64,000 nucleotides of DNA from Chitinivibrionales bacterium (lineage in GTDB: Bacteria > Fibrobacterota > Chitinivibrionia > Chitinivibrionales > WJKA01), in assembly GCA_014728295.1 (NCBI GenBank), contig WJLW01000051.1:1-64000 (forward strand), written 5' to 3'. A program made the translations under genes and the position numbers. Below, piece by piece: positions 36,259 through 44,200 of this stretch. Position 1 is the first letter of the stretch; the number at the start of each line of letters is the position of its first letter. The notes under the pieces are model-generated. The model was not told where the DNA came from. It saw only the letters and a program-made list of their open reading frames with translations, and did not search any database.

Positions 36259-37194
36259 CTAAACGGGATACGCGTTAAATCCGAGGAATTTTAGTTCACA
36301 TTCGAGATCAACGCCGTAGCGGTGCTTGATTTGTGTTTTTATCAGCCGGATCAGATGCAAAATGTCGCCGGCGGATGCCGTTCCCATGTTGACAATAAAA
36401 CCGGCATGTTTTTGCGAGATCATTGCATCGCCGTGACGCGTGCCCTTCAGTCCCGATGCTTCGACCATTTGCCCGACGAATCTGCCGGGTGGACGCTTGA
36501 AGACGCTACCGCACGAAGGGTATTCAACCGGTTGACGCGCGCTACGACGGGCTACCTGGCTTTCACGGCGCTGCCGCAATATTTCAAAATCAGCCGGCAG
36601 CATAGACAGTTTGCAGCGCAACAAAGCCTTTCCCTGCAATTGCGGCGCCGAACGATAGCCGAAGAAAATTTCCTCTCTCGGCATGGTAACAAGCTCCAGT
36701 GTTTCATCAATGAGTTCGACCCAGACAACCCGGCCGCCGATTTCACCTTTGTCGGTACCGGCATTCATCGTCAGGGCGCCGCCCAGAGTCCCCGGAATTC
36801 CGGCGTGATATTCGATGCCGCCCAGCGAATGCTGTTCGCAGTAGCGCACTGCTTTTTCCAGAGGCACGCCGCATTCCGCCAGTACCTCCAGGCCGTTGTG
36901 CGAGATGCTCGTGAAATATTTCGTCAGGCAGATAACCACTCCCCGGAAGCCTTCATCCGCGGCAAGCACGTTGGCCCCGTCGCCCAGGAAAAAGGTGGGC
37001 GTTGCGCTTCGGCGGCACACGGTGAGCAGGCGTAGTATATCGTCGCGGTCGCGGGGATAGACGAAATAATCCGCCGGCCCGCCGACACGATAGGAGGTGT
37101 GCCGGGACAACGGTTCGTCAGGCAGGCAGTCACCATGCAGGTACTTCGCGAAAAAATCGCTCAAGCTTTGATCTGAACCGGGCGGACGCTTCAT
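36259..37194 (-). CDS. murB: UDP-N-acetylenolpyruvoylglucosamine reductase
   Basis: FAD enzyme that reduces UDP-GlcNAc-enolpyruvate to UDP-MurNAc in peptidoglycan synthesis. Visible are HTSYRVGGPADYFVYP and FLGDGANVLAADEGF (FAD site), IEYHAGIPGTLGGALTMNAG, the catalytic-serine region YPSCGSVFKRPPG, and MISQKHAGFIVN near the C-terminus. ATG 37194 gives 311 residues; the frame stays open to 37263 but the extra part overlaps the divergent gene's start. It lacks the long insert of type I MurB, so it looks like type II. Confidence 0.94.
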   Translation of the reverse strand: MKRPPGSDQSLSDFFAKYLHGDCLPDEPLSRHTSYRVGGPADYFVYPRDRDDILRLLTVCRRSATPTFFLGDGANVLAADEGFRGVVICLTKYFTSISHNGLEVLAECGVPLEKAVRYCEQHSLGGIEYHAGIPGTLGGALTMNAGTDKGEIGGRVVWVELIDETLELVTMPREEIFFGYRSAPQLQGKALLRCKLSMLPADFEILRQRRESQVARRSARQPVEYPSCGSVFKRPPGRFVGQMVEASGLKGTRHGDAMISQKHAGFIVNMGTASAGDILHLIRLIKTQIKHRYGVDLECELKFLGFNAYPV

Positions 37195-37257
37195 ATTGAT
37201 AATGAAAATAGTTTGAGAACATGATAGAATAGTGACTAGTAGGCAAAACGAACCGCT

Positions 37258-37809
37258 ATGCATAATGTGATATCCAGACTTGGGAGATACCCGGCAATGA
37301 TAGCCATCGTGGTGCTGGCACGGTGCAGCGAAAACAGCACGATTCCTTCACTTGTTTATACGCCGCCGGTTACGTTCAGCGCAACGGTCAATGACAGTGC
37401 GCTCACCATGGAAGGCAATCGTTTCAATCCCAATACCGCGCAACTGCGCGGTGATACGCTGGATATGTTCTTCTGTACCGGAGATTACCGTCCCGGCAGC
37501 CTGCCGACCGGCATGTATATGCGCATGCACGTATACCCGTTCAACCTCGACTCATTTTCACTGCTGAGCACAAGACACCTGCTTATCAAATTTACCGATC
37601 ATCATTACCTGACCCAGAGCTATTTAATCAATCCATCCGATACCATTGACAACGGCGACCGGGCCGAACTGGAAATTATGGCCTATAACCGGCGCAGGGG
37701 AGGTGAAGTGCACCTGCAAAAGCTCAGCGCTGGAGCGCGTCCCCTGGGGCAGTCGCAGATTACCCCGCTTGAGATTGTCAACGGCGTCATCACGGGAAAC
37801 ATCGAATAA
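37258..37809 (+). CDS. Putative small lipoprotein, unknown function
   Basis: A 183-residue exported protein with a hydrophobic start and Cys23 in VLARC; Arg just before the cysteine is unusual for a lipobox, so lipidation is uncertain. The mature part is beta-rich (VTFSATVNDSALTMEGNRFN, HLLIKFTDHHYLTQSYLIN) and resembles a small beta-sandwich of the DUF6252/immunoglobulin-like kind seen in exported proteins, but I cannot name it. It heads a three-gene forward set of exported proteins spaced 5 and 17 bases apart, divergent from murB. Confidence 0.65.
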   Translation: MHNVISRLGRYPAMIAIVVLARCSENSTIPSLVYTPPVTFSATVNDSALTMEGNRFNPNTAQLRGDTLDMFFCTGDYRPGSLPTGMYMRMHVYPFNLDSFSLLSTRHLLIKFTDHHYLTQSYLINPSDTIDNGDRAELEIMAYNRRRGGEVHLQKLSAGARPLGQSQITPLEIVNGVITGNIE

Positions 37810-37814
37810 CCGGC

Positions 37815-38519
37815 ATGAAACTAAGATTGACGTGGCTAACCTGTCTGTTTCTGGCGATGCGCACCGCGGCTGCTGAGCCGCCGGTCGGTTTTCAGGGAGC
37901 GCTCTGGGGAATGTCATCTGCAGAAGTGCGCACCACCGTCAATCCGCAGTCCTGGCAAAATGTTGCAGTCGACGACAAATTTCCACCGGAACTGGGTATC
38001 ACCATGTATTCGGCGCCGGCCGATATCGCCGGCAATCAGGCAACGGTTACTTACTATTTTGTAGAAGATCGTTTCTTTCAGGCGACGGCAAAATTTGATT
38101 TTTCATCGCTGGAGAATTTCGATTTTAATTACAATGTCTTTCGGAGCGTTGACAGTTACTACCGCGCCATCAAGGCGCAGACGCTTACCTTTGTGCGGGA
38201 TATATACGATCTGTTGCGCAAAAAGTACGGCAAGAAGCAGCCCGTCTTCAGAGGGCTCGATCCCCGCAATATATTTATCAAACTGGATCGTTACCTGCAA
38301 CAGGAACGCTGGAATTTGCGCTACAATCCGTCGGAGTATTACAAGCGTATCGTCACCGCTGCCTATGCGAGATGGGATTTTCCCAAGACCCGTGTAATAT
38401 TTTCTATAAGCATATCCGCTCCGGATAAGCGATTCGATTATACGCTGTCGCTGACCTCGCTGGATTTTGAGCGGTATGTAAATAAGAAAAATGATCGATT
38501 GAGAATGAAAAATTTATAA
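37815..38519 (+). CDS. Exported protein of unknown function
   Basis: A 234-residue protein with a signal peptide (LTWLTCLFLAMRTAAA). The mature part begins GFQGALWGMSSAEVRTTVN, a WGMS-x2-EV motif frequent in small periplasmic proteins that read a fixed-order beta-fold, then alternates beta-strands with Tyr-rich helices. No catalytic residues stand out. It starts 5 bases after the preceding lipoprotein-like gene, so co-expression is likely. Confidence 0.65.
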   Translation: MKLRLTWLTCLFLAMRTAAAEPPVGFQGALWGMSSAEVRTTVNPQSWQNVAVDDKFPPELGITMYSAPADIAGNQATVTYYFVEDRFFQATAKFDFSSLENFDFNYNVFRSVDSYYRAIKAQTLTFVRDIYDLLRKKYGKKQPVFRGLDPRNIFIKLDRYLQQERWNLRYNPSEYYKRIVTAAYARWDFPKTRVIFSISISAPDKRFDYTLSLTSLDFERYVNKKNDRLRMKNL

Positions 38520-38536
38520 CACTTGCGGGAGAGACG

Positions 38537-40093
38537 ATGAAGAGTATCATACTGACCGCATGCGCCGCCTGCCTGCTGTATCCGTGCGAGTCGACCGCTT
38601 CCCGGACCCGCTACTTACTCGGTGATTCCATTGCATCGACTGCCGGCTGGGTTATTGAAGCGGGGGGCACGGATGTCGACACCAGCTACGACTCGGCGCA
38701 AAACGCGCTTATCGTTAATAATACAAATCGCAATAATATCGGGCTGCTGAAACTGGATTCAATTCCGCACCGGGCGAATATCGGGGTTGGCGCAATACCT
38801 GGTAATGACACGATTCAAGAAGATTCACTCGTGTCTGGCATAAACTACAGCAGTGCTCTAGTTGACGATTTCACCTTTGCGGCAAAGGTATCGATCCCCA
38901 GCGATTTTTACAGCTTCCTCGGCCTGGGCTTTTGCATGGGCAGGCATCAAAGCGGCTATTACTATGTGATTGACAGTTACAAACAATTCACGCTGTTTTC
39001 GTTTTCTGATGATACGCTCGATCAGAGCGGTAGAATCGTCGCATTTAATCCGCATTCAGCAATTGCTGTCGGGGAGAATCTGCTGCGGGTGACAAAGATC
39101 GCTTCGACCATCAGATTGTACTGCAATGACTATCTCATCGCATCGGTCGTCGATACGCAATTCAGCCGGGGGAAAGTCGGATTAATCGCCCCCAGTGCCG
39201 ACGTATCTACCTATGCAGATATCAAGTTGACCGCGGTGCAGACCGACGATACAGCGCGGACCCGGGCCGTCTGCTTTTTCGATTCGTTTGCGGATAATCA
39301 ATCTTCAACAGTTACGGGCTGGTCGAATGTGTTTACGCAGTCTGAAGTCAATTATCGTATCGATACCGGTTTTCTGCATATCGAAAAAGCCGCGACCGAC
39401 ACGTTGTCGCCAAGCTTGTTGTTTACGTCGGGTAACCTGGGCGGATATTCGGTGAAGACGGCGATGCAATGGCATGATTCTGTGCCTGCCGCCTCATTTT
39501 TCGGAATCGCGTATGTCGGCATCGTGCAGGACACGGCGAGTTTTGCCTATTCGTACAGCGACCTTTCGTTTTTGATCAGCCCCACCGGCATGATCGCGAT
39601 TAAGCTCAATCACGGAATCGCGGGTGAAGACACGCTGTTTCTGGATTCAGCTCACCACTCGATTTTGCACGTGCTGGATTCAAGTGCCGGATTCGATACG
39701 CTGGTGACCCAGGCCCGCAATGACTCGCTTTGCTTTTATATCAACGACAGCCTGGTAGCGGCAATTGCTCGTCCGGCCGATTTTACGGTTAATGGCGCGG
39801 GTATTTTATCGGACGCAAACCTGGCCCTGAGGGTGTCGGAATTTACGGTGGGCGAGGGTGAAAATTTTGTCTGTGGGGTCAGCCGGCCGATTGCGTCATA
39901 TCCGGCGGGACGGCGATTCAGGGTCGGCGCGGTTGTGCCGGCTGAAGTGTATGATCTTCGCGGGCGCAGACTGATAAGCACGCACACTGCACTTACGCCC
40001 CTGCTGCTCAAGTTGCCGATGGGTCTTTATTTTATTCGGACGAATAATGGCAACATGCGGGTAATAAAACGGACGCAGACCGGGATTGAATAG
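38537..40093 (+). CDS. Secreted two-domain jelly-roll protein with C-terminal sorting-type domain
   Basis: A 518-residue exported protein. After the signal peptide come two similar LamG/concanavalin-like sandwiches, about residues 30-235 and 245-435. Each has a W(V/S)-rich start and a late strand (NLLRVTKIASTIRLYCNDYLI in the first, NDSLCFYINDSLVAAIARPA in the second) typical of sugar-binding or DUF1080-like folds. The C-terminus (AEVYDLRGRRLIS ... LPMGLYFIRTNNGNMRVIK) matches the VYDxxGRxV ... GxYfvr pattern of FCB type-9-secretion sorting domains. It has AGGAG-like GGGAG before the ATG. A carbohydrate-binding role is inferred. Confidence 0.65.
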   Translation: MKSIILTACAACLLYPCESTASRTRYLLGDSIASTAGWVIEAGGTDVDTSYDSAQNALIVNNTNRNNIGLLKLDSIPHRANIGVGAIPGNDTIQEDSLVSGINYSSALVDDFTFAAKVSIPSDFYSFLGLGFCMGRHQSGYYYVIDSYKQFTLFSFSDDTLDQSGRIVAFNPHSAIAVGENLLRVTKIASTIRLYCNDYLIASVVDTQFSRGKVGLIAPSADVSTYADIKLTAVQTDDTARTRAVCFFDSFADNQSSTVTGWSNVFTQSEVNYRIDTGFLHIEKAATDTLSPSLLFTSGNLGGYSVKTAMQWHDSVPAASFFGIAYVGIVQDTASFAYSYSDLSFLISPTGMIAIKLNHGIAGEDTLFLDSAHHSILHVLDSSAGFDTLVTQARNDSLCFYINDSLVAAIARPADFTVNGAGILSDANLALRVSEFTVGEGENFVCGVSRPIASYPAGRRFRVGAVVPAEVYDLRGRRLISTHTALTPLLLKLPMGLYFIRTNNGNMRVIKRTQTGIE

Positions 40094-40134
40094 GTGTCGG
40101 TATGCCTGGCCGGCGGTGCTGGTCGACTCTCAAC

Positions 40135-40162
40135 AAAAAATGCCCCGGAAGCTTTCGGGGCA
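40135..40162 (-). terminator. Intrinsic terminator after rpmB
   Basis: TGCCCCG (40141-40147) pairs with CGGGGCA (40156-40162) around an 8-base loop, and on the reverse strand it is followed by six U residues. It lies about 30 bases beyond the rpmB stop. Confidence 0.9.
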
Positions 40163-40190
40163 CAGCTTTAACCTGAATTCTGGAAACTGC

Positions 40191-40376
40191 TTACTGCGCT
40201 TTGGTTGTTGTCTTTAAGCAGCGCATGCAGATCGTCTTTTTGGTGGGGGTACCATTCACGACAGTTTTGATAGTGCGTAAGTTAGGATAGAATTTGCGGT
40301 TAACGATATTATGCGCATGCGACACGCGCCTTCCCGCCTGAGGGGTTTTGCCGCACACTTCGCAAACTTTGGCCAT
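40191..40376 (-). CDS. rpmB: Ribosomal protein bL28
   Basis: A 61-residue large-subunit protein starting MAKVCEVCGKTPQAGRRVSH. It carries four cysteines as C-x2-C ... C-x2-C (CEVCG and CMRCL), the zinc-ribbon (C+) form of L28. ATG 40376 is preferred to an upstream ATG that adds six non-conserved residues. It is a single-gene unit with its own terminator. Confidence 0.96.
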   Translation of the reverse strand: MAKVCEVCGKTPQAGRRVSHAHNIVNRKFYPNLRTIKTVVNGTPTKKTICMRCLKTTTKAQ

Positions 40377-40479
40377 GTATTCCTCCGAGTTCATCTTCTC
40401 GTTGTGATAAAAAGTCTACTAAAATATATTACATCTCTGGTATGAAGCAAAATTATGCGGCTCTCACTTCACCTGTTAT

Positions 40480-41085
40480 GTGGCGGCATACATGATCGAA
40501 GGTCTGAAGCCTTTTTATAATAATTCCTTACGCCCCGCCGTCCGGCTCTTTGCTGCGTTACGGATCAGTCCCGATCAGGTCACTGTTGCCGGTACGGCCC
40601 TGTTTGCGGCTGCCGGGTGGTTCACCTTGCGGGCACAATGGCATGTCGCACTCGGGCTGGTGGTCTGCGGAGCGCTGCTTGACGGATTGGATGGATTGCT
40701 GGCGCGGGAGACGGGCAGGATGTCGACCTTTGGCGCCGTGCTGGATTCGGCTTGTGATCGCCTGAGCGAGGTATTCTGGTTTGCCGGCTTGATCGGCTAT
40801 TACCTGACAGAGCACTCTGTGACTCATCCCTTGCTGTCGGCGGGGATAACGTTTGCGGCATCAGGTGCTTCATTGATGATCAGCTACATCAAAGCGCGCT
40901 GCGAGGGAGCCGGAGTGGATTGTCGCGTTGGTATTTTGCAACGACCGGAGCGGCTGATTGTGATTTGCTTCTGCCTGTTGCTGGGGGAAAAGGTGATGTT
41001 CGGGGGCATGATCGTCCTTGCGGCTCTGGGCTGGTTTACGTTTGCGCAGCGGATGGTTCATGCGTATCGCGTGAGTAAGAAGTGA
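40480..41085 (+). CDS. CDP-alcohol phosphatidyltransferase
   Basis: A 201-residue inner-membrane enzyme of phospholipid synthesis with about six membrane helices. The family signature D-x2-D-G-x2-A-R-x8-G-x3-D-x3-D is complete: DGLDGLLARETGRMS then GAVLDSACDR. It joins a CDP-linked lipid to an alcohol such as glycerol-phosphate, inositol-phosphate or serine; the sequence does not say which. The best start is the GTG at 40480 or ATG at 40492. It stands alone between rpmB and the giant secreted protein. Confidence 0.88.
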   Translation: MAAYMIEGLKPFYNNSLRPAVRLFAALRISPDQVTVAGTALFAAAGWFTLRAQWHVALGLVVCGALLDGLDGLLARETGRMSTFGAVLDSACDRLSEVFWFAGLIGYYLTEHSVTHPLLSAGITFAASGASLMISYIKARCEGAGVDCRVGILQRPERLIVICFCLLLGEKVMFGGMIVLAALGWFTFAQRMVHAYRVSKK

Positions 41086-41201
41086 AATGCCGGTCGATTC
41101 TTTTTCCCTGAAATGCGATGGGACGGGGAGCAGTGGCAAAGGCAACGGGTTCTCAATTGGCTTCCACCCGGGAAAAGCAAATACGTCAACACCCACGCGC
41201 G

Positions 41202-44200
41202 CTACCTCACCTTTATCATCTTAACGGTCTTGTCAAACGAGCCGCTTTGCAGGCGTGCGAAATAGTAGCCGGCGGGGATGTTTCTGCCGCTTGAGGAGAG
41301 ACCGTCCCAGATAAGCCGGTGGATGCCGACACGCTTTTTGCCGTCGACCAGCGTTCGCACCAAACGTCCTTGCATATTGTAAACGCGCAGCGACAGTGAA
41401 CGCGACTCGCCGGCTTTTTTCGACCCATCCTTTTGCCAGGCATAGGGGAGTGCAAATTGCAGACTGGTAATTGTGCGGAACGGATTGGGAAAGCTGCTTT
41501 TGAAAAGAAACCGGTTTTGATACAGGGCAATTTCCCAGGCATTGGCGGACGCCACAATGTAGCCGAAGTGTTCATCGGCATGCGGTGCAATAGTCAATTC
41601 CGGCAATGCGCGCAGATTACGGATAGTGTCTTTGGTTGCCCAGAACAGATGAACATCCCGAGGCAATGACGACTTTTCGATGATGCTCAGTCTGACCGTC
41701 TGCTGTGCGGCACTGAGTCCGACCTGCCATTCGAGTTTCTGTTCCGGCGCCGCGTTGGCAACTTTATAGTGGCGGGACAGGCGAATTGCCTCGTCTGCGG
41801 ATTGAGGTGCATCATTGTTGACGAAGTAAAGCTGCGGAAAATCAAAGGCGGGTGGCGGTTCCAGGCTGTGACGATGTGCCTGCTTGGCCAGGGCTGGTTT
41901 AATGACGCCGATGTAGTTATCCATGTCCTCGCTCGTTTCACCGGTGATGCCGACCTGCAGTTTCCAGGAGTACGCTGCGGCTGCTTTGGCGAGTGAATTG
42001 CCGGATGCACCCGGTATGCCCGGTGAGAATGTCAAGGTTGTATCCCGCTCGACATGAATCCAGACAGCTTCCCACGGATTAAGCTCGGTCGCCTCCCGAT
42101 AGCCGTTCTTTGCGCTGTTCCAGGCATAGGTGTCAAACTTCTGCAGCCATGCGGGAGTGATCTTGAAAGGATATGGCGATGCAATCTGGTGCCATCCGGT
42201 CCGGCCCTTTTGCAGTGTCATGCTGAAGTGTGCAGGTTGAGCCGAGAGATTGTTAAATGAAGATTTCAGAATGTGCAACGAGGTGTCGCTGTCACTGCGA
42301 ATCCAGTATCCCTTTCCCGGCTCCAGCGTGGTCGATGCGACATATTGGGAGTAGAGGTTGTCGGCGGGTTTTGCGTCATCCCAGTGGTACAGAAACCGGC
42401 CGGTACCGGCCGGCAGGCTCAGGGTGTCGGCTCCCCAGGCGCCCAGCATGTGCCATGAATCCGCTTTCATCGCCTTGGCGGACTGTTTGGCAAAGGCAGT
42501 ATAGCCGATTGTCGTCAAATACGAACTCAATGCAGGCGGGTAGGGCAAATCTACATCGCCGTCGTTGCTGTCGTTGTCCATAGCAATCACTACATAAAGG
42601 TAGGGAGTGTTGAGGCGGGCCGTTGTATCGGTGAACTGCGTTGCGGACGTGGATGCCAGGACAGGAAAGGAGTCTTCGTCGATGGTAACATCCCACTGCC
42701 CGTCGTTGACATAAAATATAGCTGTATCGGTTGCATCCAGGCGCACGATCATATACCGTGTGATGCTGTCTGTGCCGGCGGGTTTGCCCCAGGCAAGGCT
42801 GACGGAATTGAATCCGGTGATCGTTCGGGTCAAATTGGTCACGGGGCCAATGTATATATCATCAGGCGAGGAGCCGTAATTATGGTCGTATTCGCTATAG
42901 CCGAAAGGCGCACCATTATTCGAGTAGGCGTGAATTTTTGAATTGTCGGGTACGATGTAGAAGCTGGAATCCACGAAGTGCGGATTGAGGTTGTGCAGCG
43001 AAGAGTCGACATGCAGATTCGCCTGAATCAAATTGGTCGAGGTCTCCCAGAAGATCGAATTTTCAAGATACCCGCCGGCTTGTTTGCCTCTGAACACCAG
43101 CGGCAGATCGGGATATGCGTAGGAGCTGAAAATGCAATTGTTGAAATGCCCGTGATTTTTGAGCGAAACGACCGGAGACAGTACTGCTTCTTCCCAGCCA
43201 TCCCACTGATTGCTGTAGCCGGGGGTTTCACTCAGGCCGCGCGCGTTAAAGCGGCCGACCAGATCGCTTGATGTTTTTCCAATAAACGTGCATTGCCGGA
43301 TGTTGATATGATTCTCACTCGGCAAGAAAGGATTAGTGATGAGAGATTGCGACATTGCCGCGCTGTCGATATTAGCCTGAACGGCGATGTCGTTGTTGAC
43401 GAACAGGCAGTGAGAGACGGATACCGAAGCGTATGTTTTGATTGCCACCTGCGAATTCTGGAATTTCAATCCGGCGATCTCCGGCATGCTACGGTATGAC
43501 CCCGGGGCAGCATAGTGCATGGTAAGTGCTGTCGCGCCGTTCCCGTCAAGTATCGGCGGCTTGCCGTTGCGCCAGTCTCCCTGCACAAAGATCATTTTGT
43601 CCCTGATGACCACGTTTTCCCGGTAGATGCCCGCAGCTATCTGAATCGTACCAATCTCGGGGATGGCATTGACCGCCGACTGTATGGTTGTATAGGCTTC
43701 CCCCGGGCCGACGGTGACAAATTCAAATCCCGGTTGAGCGGCGGCAGAAGCGGGGGAAATTGAAAATGTCTTTACCGGTGACCGGCGGCTTTTTCCGTTT
43801 GCCAGGGTCAGCTCCACCTGATACTCGAAAACCTTGCCGGAGTCGCCCTGGGCGTCCCAATCGTGATCGAACAGCATATTATTAACGGCGAAGTCCTTCA
43901 TCCTGACCTGCCAGTTGCTTTGCGTCGGCAACACCGTTCGGCGAATCAGCTTAACGGAGTCTTCTTTCTGCGGCTGATACGTTGTGCCCGCACCCCAGAA
44001 AATCTGTACTCCGCCATTGAGGTCGGCAACCGGATTAATCCACAGCGACTCGGCCGGGAGCGCCAACAGGTTTCTGAAGTCTCCGTCCACAGGCCGCGAA
44101 CGCACCATCAGGGTGTCGCTTTTGCCCACCGCCGTGTAGCGATAATAAGTATTTGTCAATGACCTTGTCTCCGTATAGGTGGGCGTCTGGCCCGTCTGAT

